A stretch of DNA of 64,000 nt from Azoarcus indigens (GCF_004361735.1 NZ_SNVV01000002.1:291967-355966), one strand, 5' to 3'. Shown: positions 28,217 through 37,690, numbered from the stretch's first letter. The notes: a model not told the origin generated them from the letters alone. Made by a program: numbers and translations.

Positions 28217-30408
28217 AGGTCACGGGACATCAGATCAGTCTTCAGGCCAAGCAGGCGCATGAGGCGGACCCGTCGGCGAAGTTCATTCTGCTGCACCTTC
28301 CCCTGGATGCCTTTGAGGGGACTGCCGTAGACGTCAATGCCGCCAGCTGGCCGGTCGCGGTTTGTAGCTCTCCACTGGCCGTCCGTGACGCGATGCGCCG
28401 TCATGCGCTCGTCGCGACGCCGGTTGTCTTGCTATTTGCCGGCAACGAAGGCGATCTGGGGGCGGATGTATTGGCGCGGTGTGCCAAGCGTCGTGCCATC
28501 ACCCACGATCTATGGCAAACCGTCATGGCTTTGTTTCGGGCGGCCCACATCGATCCTCGACTTGCACGTCATCGTTGGCTCGCGGAACTACTCGTCCGCT
28601 TCATGCCTGCCGAGGGCTACGCGCCGGTTCGCTCTCTGGTCCTTGATCAGGATCGTGCATGGAAGGAGTTGTTTCGCGTTGTCCTGGGCTTCGAGTCTTA
28701 CCCGCCGTCCGAGCTCGATCTGTTGAAGTGGGCTGGTGATGCGCAACGGCGCGAGCAGTTCAAGGCGCTGGAGGATCTCGCGCGGAACGAAGCGATACAG
28801 CGACTCCATGATTTCCTCGGGGCACTGGTGAAATGTGTGTTCGCAGCCCTTGATGCTGGCAGCGCGGACGAGCTGATCGCCATAGCCATCCTGTGTCAAT
28901 CGCTGGAAGACAAGACTACGTCTTCGGAGGCGGACAGAGCGAAGGTAGCCGCCCGCCTGGAAGCGTTCTTTGATGGACTGACAATCTCGTCGGATACGGC
29001 TCACCAACTGGCCAAGGCCGCTGATGAGTGGTTCGAGCGTGCTACGGAGACTGCCAGGCAGCAGCAGGTGTCGCGCTACGAATCACTGGTGATCCAGCTG
29101 AAAGCCGAGTCGTTGGCCGTGCACGCGAAGTATGGCGCAGCTGCGCTTCGCGAGAAGACCAAGGCGTTTGCGGCCGCCCTCAATGAGTTGAACTTGCCGG
29201 CTGCCATCTCACGGTTGGGACAATTGGTGGACCACCGTGGCCCCGTCCTGAGCAGCCGCTCCGGATTGAGATGCAAGATGGCGGTGCGCCTAGTGAGTTG
29301 GCTCACCCAGACTTCTAACGCCTTTCCGTCGTCATTGAATGCGCTCACCGAGCAATATCGGAATGAGATCGCCTGGGTGGATTGGGCGCAGACCGTGCTG
29401 TTGGAAGGCGACGATTCTGCCGATCTGGCCAACGCCTATGGGCAGCTTCGAGAGAACACCCGCATCCGGCGGGAGGTGTTCGATCGCCGCTTTGCGGAAT
29501 CACTGATCGCGGATCAGCCCAACGGCACATCCTTGATGCCGATCGAGGATGCGCTTGAGAAGTATGTTGCGCCGGTGGCCGCGCTTGCCCGCAGCTTGTT
29601 GATCGTTGTCGATGGGATGAGCATCCCCGTTTTCCTGGAACTCCACCAAAGTCTGAAGGAGCATGGCTGGGTCCAGTTCGAACGCTCCGAAGGGGAATGC
29701 TCGACGCTGCTGGCAATGCTGCCATCGACAACCGAGGCTTCCAGAACTTCGCTGTTGTGTGGAACGGCATGCGCAGGCTCGGCGGCGACCGAGCGGTCGG
29801 CGTTCAGCGCGTATCCATCCCTCGTGGCTCCATCTGTCGCCGGCAAGCCACCGGTCATTTTTCATAAGCGGGATCTGCTCGACAGCACTGGCGTCATCCT
29901 TTCGGATGACTTGAGAACTGCCCTCAGTGATACCCGCCAAAGGATCGTCGCGGTAGTAATCAATGCGGTGGACGATCACCTGATGAAGTCGGACCAGCTG
30001 CGACTGCGCTGGGACATCGGACAGTTCAAGGGCCTCGATGCCTTGTTGGCCGAGGCGCGCTCCTCGGATCGAGCCGTCGTGTTCACCAGCGACCACGGCC
30101 ACATCCTCGACCAGGACACCGTGATGCAGGGCGCGAGCCCCAACGCCCGCTGGCGCGAGCCGAATCTGGAGTCCTATCCAGGCGAAATCACGCTCAGGGG
30201 CCCCCGGATCAAGGCCGCTAGCGGACTGGACGAGGTCGTCTTGGCCTGGAGCAGTAAGCTGCGGTACGCGACCAAACGGAACGGTTACCACGGCGGCTGT
30301 GCGCCGGCGGAAGCACTCGTTCCGATAGCCACCTACCGCTATGGCACTAAAGCTGGCGATGAATGGAGCGTCCGGGACGAGAGCTCACCCGTTTGGTGGC
30401 AGGAGTAA
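28213..30408 (+). CDS. pglZ: PglZ, alkaline-phosphatase-superfamily BREX core protein
   Basis: A 731-residue protein with an N-terminal helical region and a C-terminal PglZ domain of the alkaline phosphatase superfamily. Metal-binding motifs are visible: LLIVVDGMSIPVF near residue 462, and VVFTSDHGHILDQD near residue 625. It also has a late KRNGYHGGCAPAEALVPI segment typical of PglZ. PglZ is the signature protein of all BREX systems. It starts four bases inside pglY. No brxD or brxHI gene follows, unlike many type 2 loci. Confidence 0.9.
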   Translation: MKVTGHQISLQAKQAHEADPSAKFILLHLPLDAFEGTAVDVNAASWPVAVCSSPLAVRDAMRRHALVATPVVLLFAGNEGDLGADVLARCAKRRAITHDLWQTVMALFRAAHIDPRLARHRWLAELLVRFMPAEGYAPVRSLVLDQDRAWKELFRVVLGFESYPPSELDLLKWAGDAQRREQFKALEDLARNEAIQRLHDFLGALVKCVFAALDAGSADELIAIAILCQSLEDKTTSSEADRAKVAARLEAFFDGLTISSDTAHQLAKAADEWFERATETARQQQVSRYESLVIQLKAESLAVHAKYGAAALREKTKAFAAALNELNLPAAISRLGQLVDHRGPVLSSRSGLRCKMAVRLVSWLTQTSNAFPSSLNALTEQYRNEIAWVDWAQTVLLEGDDSADLANAYGQLRENTRIRREVFDRRFAESLIADQPNGTSLMPIEDALEKYVAPVAALARSLLIVVDGMSIPVFLELHQSLKEHGWVQFERSEGECSTLLAMLPSTTEASRTSLLCGTACAGSAATERSAFSAYPSLVAPSVAGKPPVIFHKRDLLDSTGVILSDDLRTALSDTRQRIVAVVINAVDDHLMKSDQLRLRWDIGQFKGLDALLAEARSSDRAVVFTSDHGHILDQDTVMQGASPNARWREPNLESYPGEITLRGPRIKAASGLDEVVLAWSSKLRYATKRNGYHGGCAPAEALVPIATYRYGTKAGDEWSVRDESSPVWWQE

Positions 30409-30441
30409 CCGGACGCAGGCAGGAAAACAGGAAGAAGAGAT

Positions 30442-32277
30442 ATGGCCCGCATTGAAAACCACAAATACAGCATTGAGGAAGCGTTCAGGGAGTGCTTCTA
30501 CATCGTTCCCGATTACCAACGCGAGTACGTCTGGACAGACAAAGAAGTTCATCAACTGCTTGACGACATCAATGAGCAGATCGATGCGGGCTCAACGCGG
30601 GAATACTTCATCGGTACCGTGCTGGTATCGCCGACTGACCAGAAGAACCATTACGAGGTAATCGACGGCCAGCAACGCCTGACGACGTTCTTTCTGCTGC
30701 TCTGTGCGCTTAAGCATCTATTCCAGGGAGAGCCCCAGCGCCAGATGATTGCAGGTCTTGTTTCGACCAGCTACGTCGACGGTGATGGAGAAGTTCAGAC
30801 CAGCTTGAAGCTGGAGCCGCGGTACGAGAACGCAGGGGATGTCATCACCAAATTGGTAGAGCTGGATGCCGATCCCCAGGCAGTGCGTTCGGGCATTCAG
30901 GCCTCTGGCATCGCCAGCTTCGGCTCTCTGGAAAACCTAATCAATGCCTACGCCACACTCTATCGCTACCTGAAGGACAACTACGACGAGCCGGCGAAGC
31001 TGAAGAAATATTGGGGCTACCTTGCCAACAATGTCGTCTTCATACAGATATCCACCGACGTCAGTAGCGCCTTGAAGATCTTCGAAACCATCAATGAGCG
31101 CGGCGTCGGCCTGAATCCGATGGACTTGCTGAAGAACTTGCTGTTCACCCAAGTCAAGCAGACCCAGTTCACCCAGCTCAAGGATGAGTGGAAGAAGATC
31201 ACCAAGCCGCTGGAAAAGGAAAAGGAGAAGCCGCTTCGTTTCCTGCGCTACTTCCTGATGGCCAACTATGTCATCAAGAACGACCGTGGCGACGCCGTGG
31301 TGCGCGAGGATGAGATTTACGACTGGTTCGTCGACAAGGACAATGCGGCGCTATGCGACTATGCGAACAAGCCATTCGAGTTCGTTCGCAAGGTCATACG
31401 TAACGTTGAGCACTACCTCGCGTTCAGCAATGGACTTGGCAACGATGGCAAGCCTAGTCTCGCGATGGATAGCCTCAAGCGCTTGGCCGGTGGCGCATTC
31501 AGCTTGCACTACGTGCTGCTGCTGGCAGCTGCGAATTTTCCGAAGCCACTGTTCGATCACTTCGTGGCGCAGCTCGAAAGTTTCCTTTTCTACTACATCT
31601 TCACCAAGACGCCGACCAAGGATCTTGAGCGGAGTTTCTCGCAATGGGCCGACGAGCTGCGCTCGGTCGCGGAGATCTCTGACCCGGCGAAACAGCGGGT
31701 GAAGCTCAACGCGTTTATTGCCGACCGCTTCGAAACGAATATGGCGGGCAAATCCCAGGAGCTGTCCGATGCACTGAAGCGGTTTACCCTGTACTCGATG
31801 CAGCAATACCGGACGCGTTATCTGCTGGCAAAGCTGACCCAATACGTCGACATGGCGTTCAGTGGCATTAAATTGCCGGGTAGCCTTGAGTCCTACACCA
31901 ACCTTGAGATCGAGCACATCCTGCCGGACACGCCATCCGTCGAGTTGCGTGCGAAATGGACTGCTGAGAACCCGGCCGCCCTTTATGAGGATTACAAGAA
32001 CAAGTTGGGCAATCTGACTCTGCTGGAGAAGCCGATCAACATTGTCGCCGGCAATGACTTCTACGCGGCCAAACGGGAGGAGTACCAGAAGAGCAGCAAT
32101 TACCTGACTCGTAGCCTGGTTGATTTGACGAATGTCGGGCAGAACACTTCGATCACCCGGATCAACGGGAAGCTGCAGTCTTTCCCGACATGGAATGCGG
32201 CATCGATCGACAAGCGGCATGGGGTATTGATGTCTTTGGCGCAAGACGTGTGGAGGACGACGCCGATCGACGTGTAA
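30442..32277 (+). CDS. Fused GmrSD-type restriction enzyme (DUF262-DUF1524), BrxU-like position
   Basis: A 611-residue protein. The N-terminal DUF262 (GmrS) domain has VPDYQREYVWTDKEV near residues 20-35 and IDGQQRLTTFFLLL near 75-88, the nucleotide-handling ParB-like motifs. The C-terminal DUF1524 (GmrD) HNH-type nuclease has NLEIEHILPDTPS near residue 487 and NKLGNLTLLEKPINI near 523. GmrSD proteins cleave phage DNA carrying modified cytosines. It follows pglZ by 33 bases on the same strand with an AGGAAGAAGAG ribosome-binding site, so it is probably co-transcribed with BREX, as BrxU is in some BREX islands. Confidence 0.85.
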   Translation: MARIENHKYSIEEAFRECFYIVPDYQREYVWTDKEVHQLLDDINEQIDAGSTREYFIGTVLVSPTDQKNHYEVIDGQQRLTTFFLLLCALKHLFQGEPQRQMIAGLVSTSYVDGDGEVQTSLKLEPRYENAGDVITKLVELDADPQAVRSGIQASGIASFGSLENLINAYATLYRYLKDNYDEPAKLKKYWGYLANNVVFIQISTDVSSALKIFETINERGVGLNPMDLLKNLLFTQVKQTQFTQLKDEWKKITKPLEKEKEKPLRFLRYFLMANYVIKNDRGDAVVREDEIYDWFVDKDNAALCDYANKPFEFVRKVIRNVEHYLAFSNGLGNDGKPSLAMDSLKRLAGGAFSLHYVLLLAAANFPKPLFDHFVAQLESFLFYYIFTKTPTKDLERSFSQWADELRSVAEISDPAKQRVKLNAFIADRFETNMAGKSQELSDALKRFTLYSMQQYRTRYLLAKLTQYVDMAFSGIKLPGSLESYTNLEIEHILPDTPSVELRAKWTAENPAALYEDYKNKLGNLTLLEKPINIVAGNDFYAAKREEYQKSSNYLTRSLVDLTNVGQNTSITRINGKLQSFPTWNAASIDKRHGVLMSLAQDVWRTTPIDV

Positions 32278-32326
32278 CCGCTGCCTCTGCTGGTGGTGGG
32301 TTATCGGGAAGTGGGAGGCGTGCTCC

Positions 32327-32950
32327 TTACCCTCTCCGGTGAAAACATCCCACCGCCCGTCCCGCCAGCACCCCGACCACCAACGGCACACAAGGCAACA
32401 GCAAGGGATGCAGCGTCACCGGCAGCACGAAGCCGATGACCGTCGCGCAGAGAGAGATGATGCCCAGGCTCGCGTACAGCGCGAACATCTCCGGATCGTG
32501 CTGCAGGAATTCCTTGGCCTTGATGAGCCGCGCGAACCCACCGTCAACGAGTGCGGCCAGGACGAACACCGTCAGCTCGGGCAGCCATTCGAGCAGAGTG
32601 GCGAACCGGTAGCTGGCGAGCAGGAGCGGGGCGTCGACGGCGCGGAAGTAGGCGTTATTGAAGAGGCGCTGGTTGACTGACGACATCTCCCGGGAAACGG
32701 CGCCATTCACGCCCGCCGGCGAGGGCGCATCCTTCGCGGCAGGAATCGGGGTAATCTCGGCCGTCGTCTCCTGCATCGTCAGCGACCGATTCAGCATGCG
32801 GGTGGCCGGCTCGCCGCCCCAGTATGCAGCCGCCGCCTCATGTTCGGCGCGCAGTTGGGCGAGGAAGCGCCCCGGCGGATGTGCCGCGGGCACGTACAGC
32901 ACGAGCACCAGCAGAATGAGCAGCGATACCACTGCGACTGCGCGGATCAT
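32327..32950 (-). CDS. DUF4400-family ICE membrane protein (TraJ-like position)
   Basis: A 207-residue protein with an N-terminal membrane helix (VVSLLILLVLVLYVPA) and a cluster of further hydrophobic segments in the second half (TVFVLAALVDGG, LGIISLCATVIGFVLPV). The middle contains VNQRLFNNAYFRAVDAPLLL, typical of DUF4400. Such genes follow traD in ICEs. The ATG overlaps the traD stop by four bases (32947-32950). The 49 bases between its end and the GmrSD gene mark the right border of defence island 1. Confidence 0.8.
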   Translation of the reverse strand: MIRAVAVVSLLILLVLVLYVPAAHPPGRFLAQLRAEHEAAAAYWGGEPATRMLNRSLTMQETTAEITPIPAAKDAPSPAGVNGAVSREMSSVNQRLFNNAYFRAVDAPLLLASYRFATLLEWLPELTVFVLAALVDGGFARLIKAKEFLQHDPEMFALYASLGIISLCATVIGFVLPVTLHPLLLPCVPLVVGVLAGRAVGCFHRRG

Positions 32951-34851
32951 GGCGCCTTCCCCTTCGTACCGCGCGGCTTCGCATCGGGATCGAGGATCGG
33001 AAACCGCCCCTTGATGATCCGGCCGCCCGACACCGAGGCGAAGTACTGGAGGTTGGGGAGCTTTCCCAGCACGTCGGCCGGCACCATCTCCTCGAAGCTC
33101 TCGGTGAACTGCGTGGAATAACTCGACGAGAAGTCGCCGAGGTGGGCGTCCGAGCCGTGGCTCAAGCCCACACGCACGGTGTGGATCGCCGTCTTGCCGA
33201 AGGTCTCGACGACAAAGTCCTGGGTCGGCCGGTCCTTGGTGCGCAGGGCGATCAGGTTGTTGAGGTTGCCCAGCGCCATGCGTGCCGCATCTTCGCTGCC
33301 CATCCGCTTGGCCAGGTCCGCCAGGGTCTGCATCGCGCAGGTGGTGAAGATGCCGCCCTCGGCGCCCTTGTTGAGGATCTCGATCAGCGGCTGGTTGATG
33401 ACGTTCGAGACCTCATCGACGAAGAGCGCAATGCGCCGGTAGCCGCCCAGGTTGTAGCGCATGCCTGCCCGTGCTGCCTGGTCAGCCAGCGCCAGAGCAC
33501 CGATGGCCGAGGCGACGGACGGGTCGGGCAGGGAGTCCAGGCACATGTAAAGCACGTGGCCGGCGCGCTCGATCTTCTCGAAGTTCATGATGGGCCGCCG
33601 GTCGTCCGCATCGAAGGGGTCGGGCGAGAGGCTCTTGCCCAGGTCGCCTGAAGTCAGCATCGACAGGATGGGGAGCAGGTTGGCGGTGATCTTCTGATAG
33701 TGCTCCCGGTTGTGGCGGAAGGTCCGCACCTGGGCGTCGATAACCTTGTTGCGCTGGTTCTGGGCGATGTGGTGCTCGTAGTAGGCGACGAAGGCCATCA
33801 GGTCGGCGCTGGCCGCCTCCGAAGGGCGCTTGAGGTTGCCGCGGTGGGCGTCGTGGAGCAGCTTCTTCATCTCGGGCAGTTCCCGCCAGCCGGCACCGAG
33901 GGTCTGGTCGTAGTAGCGGCGCAGCGAGCTCTCCAGAACCGGCTCGATGCCGCCCTCGATGTACTTGGTGAGCTTCACCAGATTCGGCCGCTCTTCGATC
34001 TCGACCAGGCCCTGCACCACGACGTTGACCGCATCCCAGCCGAAGGCCGAGAAGGCGCCGGCGGTGTCGGGCGGCATGATCGACTGGATGCGCGACGCGA
34101 ACTCGGTGGGCTTCTGCCAGTTGAAGGTGAAGTCCAGGCGCACGCCCCGCTCCGGGAATGCCGGGTGGAACTCCATGAAGGTGTCCGGCTCGCGGTAGTC
34201 CGCGCAGGCACGCTCCACGACGCGTTTGAGCCGCCGGCTGTTCTTCGGGTCGATGACGATCACCACGTCGCCGCGCCGGATCGCCTGAGTGATCAGGTTG
34301 GCGAGCGCCACACCCTTGCCGGACTGGGTGGTGCCGACCAGCAGGGTGCCGCCCTCGAAATTTTGCAGCGGCCGGTGCAGGGGGCCTTCCTTCGGTTCGA
34401 CGCCGTGGATGTAGGGCAGACCGATCTCGGCGTCCGGCTGGGGCTTGGCGTTGTAGCCGAGCAGCCGCAGCAGGCGTGGTGACACCGCGAATTCCCGGTA
34501 GTCGATCTTGGCGAGCTCATAGAGCCGTTGCGAATGCACCGGCCGCCATTCGAAGCCGAAGCCCAGGAACACCGAGGCCGGATCCTTGCACCAACGTGCC
34601 AGGGCGTCGGTGCCGATGACCTCGATACCGCGCCCACCCAGCGACGCCCGCAGGACCAGCATGCGCAGCGCCTGGGCCATCCGCAGCACGCCCATCGCGA
34701 AGCAGACGAACGCCAGCGGCAGTGCCAAGTGCCGGGGAAGGGCACCGGTCACGCCGACGCCGACGAAATAGACCAACGCCAGCCACCAGGCGACGCCAGC
34801 ATAGACCTCGTAGGCGCGGCGCCAGGGCATCTCGTAGCGGCGGACCAGCAT
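32947..34851 (-). CDS. traD: TraD, type IV coupling protein ATPase
   Basis: A 634-residue coupling protein. Two membrane segments lie near residues 18-35 and 42-60. Walker A (GTTQSGKG) is at 173-180 and Walker B (RRIALFVDEVSN) further down. A long hexameric ATPase core ends in a flexible basic tail (KPRGTKGKAP). TraD carries the relaxase-DNA complex to the secretion channel. The start at 34851 is one base from the traI stop, and in-frame codons further upstream lie inside traI, so the short form was chosen. Confidence 0.88.
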   Translation of the reverse strand: MLVRRYEMPWRRAYEVYAGVAWWLALVYFVGVGVTGALPRHLALPLAFVCFAMGVLRMAQALRMLVLRASLGGRGIEVIGTDALARWCKDPASVFLGFGFEWRPVHSQRLYELAKIDYREFAVSPRLLRLLGYNAKPQPDAEIGLPYIHGVEPKEGPLHRPLQNFEGGTLLVGTTQSGKGVALANLITQAIRRGDVVIVIDPKNSRRLKRVVERACADYREPDTFMEFHPAFPERGVRLDFTFNWQKPTEFASRIQSIMPPDTAGAFSAFGWDAVNVVVQGLVEIEERPNLVKLTKYIEGGIEPVLESSLRRYYDQTLGAGWRELPEMKKLLHDAHRGNLKRPSEAASADLMAFVAYYEHHIAQNQRNKVIDAQVRTFRHNREHYQKITANLLPILSMLTSGDLGKSLSPDPFDADDRRPIMNFEKIERAGHVLYMCLDSLPDPSVASAIGALALADQAARAGMRYNLGGYRRIALFVDEVSNVINQPLIEILNKGAEGGIFTTCAMQTLADLAKRMGSEDAARMALGNLNNLIALRTKDRPTQDFVVETFGKTAIHTVRVGLSHGSDAHLGDFSSSYSTQFTESFEEMVPADVLGKLPNLQYFASVSGGRIIKGRFPILDPDAKPRGTKGKAP

Positions 34852-34852
34852 C

Positions 34853-36529
34853 TCAGTCTTTCTCCGCTGCTGGCACGGCAAAGCCTGCTAGATCGAGGCC
34901 GCGCACGCAGCGTGGGTCGAGCACGATGCCGACGGTGGAGTTGCCGTTGAAATCGCGCGACAGGGTCGGCGGCCCATCCTGACTTGGCCTGACCAGCATC
35001 CTGGTTTCGACGAGCGCGCGCATGGCGAGCGAGGGCTGGATGCCGCGCCGCTCGAGTTCGACCAGGGGCACGAACACCCCTTGGGCGATGGTGCAGACGG
35101 CGGGCGGCCCCATGCCATCGTTGAGTGTGCGAATGGCCTCGGCCAGGGCGTCCCGCACGACCGGATTCAGACGCATCGGGGCTTGCAGGGCGAAGGCGGC
35201 GGGGGGCGGCTCCGAGACTGGCTCCCGCGAGGATGGGGCGGGCGCCTTTTCCAGCGCCGCACTGGCTTTGCTGCCGGCGGGCGGCTCGGGCGGCGGTATC
35301 AGCGATAGCTGGGTGCCGCTCTTGACGGGGGCCACCGACGCGGGCTTGGGCTCGGGCGCTTGCGGCGCAGGTGGGGCGGGCGCACGCTCCGGTTTGAATT
35401 CCAGCACCTGAGGTAGGGCTACAGGTGGTGGATCGATTCCCGCGAGGAGAATCTCCGGGGCCGAGAGCTTGACGGCTTCGAGCGGGGCCTTGGCACCGGG
35501 CGGCTGGATCGACCAGGTCGAGCGGCCTGCCGTCGCCGCCTCGAACACGCCCGCGGCCAGCAGCAGTTCCAGCACGGTCTCGGGCGCCTTGGGAATGCCG
35601 GCCAGTTGGTCGGCCTCGAGCAACTGGTGGATATCCTCGGCGCCGCCGGGCCAAATCAAGAAGAGGCCATCCTGCCCGAACCACAGACGCGATTTATCGC
35701 GGTTGGGCAGCCAGGCGGAGTTGCCGCGGGTGAGCCGCCGCAGGGCATCGACCAGGTAGCGTTCGAGGTGGGAGCCATATTGCGGCGAACCGTAGCGGTC
35801 GGCGCTGGCGATCAGATTGCGGTCGATGACGAGCGCCAGCGAGCGGCGCACGAGCTCGTCGAGGATGTTGTGGTCGCGATAGACCGGGATGCCGCCGATG
35901 CTGGCCAGCAGGTGGGGCACGATGACCGCATTGCCCTCGGCGAGGTCGGCCATCACCGCGGGCGGCACCACGTGGGGCAGGGCGAACAATCCCAGACCGC
36001 GCGCTTCGACGGCCTGGGGCCGCCAGCGCAGGAAATAGCGTTCGTTGCCGCGCGAGGCCAACCAGTCCGTCAGCGGATGCAGGAAGGCCGGCCAGGTCTC
36101 GCCGGCGGCATCGGTGACGATGACATGGCTCATCAGGCGGTGCAATTCGCTGCACAGGCCGGCGATGAAGGTTGCGTGGCGCCAGCGCGGCTCGAGTTGC
36201 CGGCGTGCCGAGATGCTCATTCGTCCCGAGAAGATGTGCGCGTCGGTGCCTTGCAGGCTGAAGAAGGCCGTCTCCAGGCCGAGCCGCAACAGGCCGCCGG
36301 GGGTGCTGAAGTAGTTGTCGGCGGTCGCTGGCAGGAGGTGCACGCAGGCGGCGTAGCGGCGCACCACCGCCAGGATGTCGCGCTCGAAACCGTCCCGGTC
36401 GGCGCCGTAGCAGAGCTTGATGCGCGCGATCAGGTCTGCGTCGCCGGCCAGCAACTCATCGACGGGCAGCGCGGCGAAACCGGGGTCGGAGGCGGGGTAA
36501 GCAGTGACGGGCGGTGGTGTGGCAGGCAT
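34853..36529 (-). CDS. traI: TraI-like relaxase of the MobH class
   Basis: A 558-residue protein with the TraI_2 (MobH) region at about residues 70-300: PGGLLRLGLETAFFSL, FSGRMSISARRQLEPRWRHA and FIAGLCSELHRLMSH. A proline-rich linker (APAPPAPQAPEPKP) leads to a C-terminal winged domain. MobH relaxases nick oriT and lead the DNA strand. The doubled histidines usual before GGLL in some MobH proteins read DNYFST here, so activity is not certain. The start at 36529 (MPATPP) was chosen; 36568 (MVTSHSF) is also possible. It is followed at once by traD. Confidence 0.78.
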   Translation of the reverse strand: MPATPPPVTAYPASDPGFAALPVDELLAGDADLIARIKLCYGADRDGFERDILAVVRRYAACVHLLPATADNYFSTPGGLLRLGLETAFFSLQGTDAHIFSGRMSISARRQLEPRWRHATFIAGLCSELHRLMSHVIVTDAAGETWPAFLHPLTDWLASRGNERYFLRWRPQAVEARGLGLFALPHVVPPAVMADLAEGNAVIVPHLLASIGGIPVYRDHNILDELVRRSLALVIDRNLIASADRYGSPQYGSHLERYLVDALRRLTRGNSAWLPNRDKSRLWFGQDGLFLIWPGGAEDIHQLLEADQLAGIPKAPETVLELLLAAGVFEAATAGRSTWSIQPPGAKAPLEAVKLSAPEILLAGIDPPPVALPQVLEFKPERAPAPPAPQAPEPKPASVAPVKSGTQLSLIPPPEPPAGSKASAALEKAPAPSSREPVSEPPPAAFALQAPMRLNPVVRDALAEAIRTLNDGMGPPAVCTIAQGVFVPLVELERRGIQPSLAMRALVETRMLVRPSQDGPPTLSRDFNGNSTVGIVLDPRCVRGLDLAGFAVPAAEKD

Positions 36530-36609
36530 GGGAGCGCCGCGATGCTGGAAGGAATGGGATGTGACCATTCTCGTGGCGTCGGCGCGGGCCTGTCGCGTCG
36601 AAACGGGGC

Positions 36610-37239
36610 CTATTCGGCGGGGGTATCGCTCCCGGGGCTCAGCAGGTGGAAGAGCGCCAGCATGCCCAGTTGGCGCTCCGTCATGTCGCGGGTGGCGCGG
36701 GCCGGGTAGGAGGCCTGGATGCGATGGTCCAGGTGAGAGCGTTCCAGGAGCTTGCAGAACGGGCAAGCGTCGCCGTGTGCCACGGTGCCGACCGCGGCAA
36801 TGAACTCGCAGCCGCAGGTCGGGCAGGGGAGCACGGACAACGTGGGTGCGGTGGCCAGCCAGAGCCCGTCGATATAGGAGACGAGGTTGAAGGCGCGATC
36901 CAGGCTGATGCGGTGAGGCGGCTGCGTGGCGGCTTGGTAGGCGCGGTAGGCGAGAACCAGGGCGTCGCCGGCGGTGAGCCCCTGGACGCGCAACTGGCGA
37001 TACTTGGCGCCGATGAGGCAGGCGTCGGTACGCACAATGAGGTTGGCGCCGTGGTACCACTCGGCCGAATCGGGGGCGCGTCCACGTGGGATGCTTCGGG
37101 GATCGGGGAAGAAGAGAGCCTGTACCTGACGCGGCGGGATGCCGGTGATGAGGTGGATGGTCTTCAGCCGTGCGCCGAGCGCCGCCAATTGCTTCGCCAG
37201 CTGGATGGCGCGCAGGTGCCGGTCGCCGCGCGTCGGCAT
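36610..37239 (-). CDS. FlhC-like transcriptional activator (SetC-like)
   Basis: A 209-residue protein of the FlhC family. An N-terminal helical part (QLAKQLAALGARLKTIHLITG) and a middle typical of FlhC lead to a C-terminal zinc site with CPTC at 139-142 and CPFC at 159-162. In SXT/R391 ICEs the FlhC/FlhD homologues SetC and SetD switch on transfer and excision genes. Here it follows the FlhD-like gene by 12 bases, so both are one unit, just before traI. Confidence 0.72.
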   Translation of the reverse strand: MPTRGDRHLRAIQLAKQLAALGARLKTIHLITGIPPRQVQALFFPDPRSIPRGRAPDSAEWYHGANLIVRTDACLIGAKYRQLRVQGLTAGDALVLAYRAYQAATQPPHRISLDRAFNLVSYIDGLWLATAPTLSVLPCPTCGCEFIAAVGTVAHGDACPFCKLLERSHLDHRIQASYPARATRDMTERQLGMLALFHLLSPGSDTPAE

Positions 37240-37251
37240 GGGTCTCGGTTC

Positions 37252-37551
37252 CTACCGCCGGCCTTCGATGGGCTTGGGTGGATGGACGAGTGCCATGGGG
37301 CCTGCCAGCGGCCGCGGAGCGCTCAAGAGCGTTACGAGGTCGGCGCGCGGCGGGAACAGGGTCGTGTCGCCGACGTGGATCACCAGAGACCACAGATCAT
37401 CAAGGCTCAAGCTCCGAAGGTAGTTGGCCTGTTCGGTGTCGAGCCCGTACCGGCAGCAGGTTGAAGCCATGTCATGCTGGAGACCGGCGCGTATGACGAC
37501 GAGCACGTTCAGGTTGATCCATTCAGCGTCGGTAAGGGTCACGTGACTCAT
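37252..37551 (-). CDS. FlhD-like transcriptional activator subunit (SetD-like)
   Basis: A 99-residue protein. The segment NLNVLVVIRAGLQHDMAST, then the CCRYGLDTEQANYLRSLSL stretch, follows the FlhD pattern of a helical dimer with the dimer-linking Cys pair region and a GL-x-x-E turn. It pairs with the FlhC-like gene downstream to form a probable hetero-oligomeric activator of the transfer genes. FlhD proteins are short and divergent, so neighbourhood carries part of the evidence. Confidence 0.65.
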   Translation of the reverse strand: MSHVTLTDAEWINLNVLVVIRAGLQHDMASTCCRYGLDTEQANYLRSLSLDDLWSLVIHVGDTTLFPPRADLVTLLSAPRPLAGPMALVHPPKPIEGRR

Positions 37552-37660
37552 GGGCCTGGTCTCCGGTTCGCCCTGGTGCGATAGACGCCCACGATGTCGA
37601 CGTTGGAAACCTTCGTGGGCGATCGGGCGCGATGGGGTGTAGTGAGGGTAGATCTGGATC

Positions 37661-37690
37661 AGAATAGATACCGCGAACGCTGTATGGCAA
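37661..37690 (-). promoter_or_regulatory. Candidate sigma-70 promoter of the FlhD/FlhC-like operon
   Basis: Read on the minus strand: TTGCCA (37690-37685), an 18-base spacer, then TATTCT (37666-37661). It lies 110 bases before the FlhD-like ATG and just downstream of the 37702-37725 inverted repeat. Confidence 0.45.
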
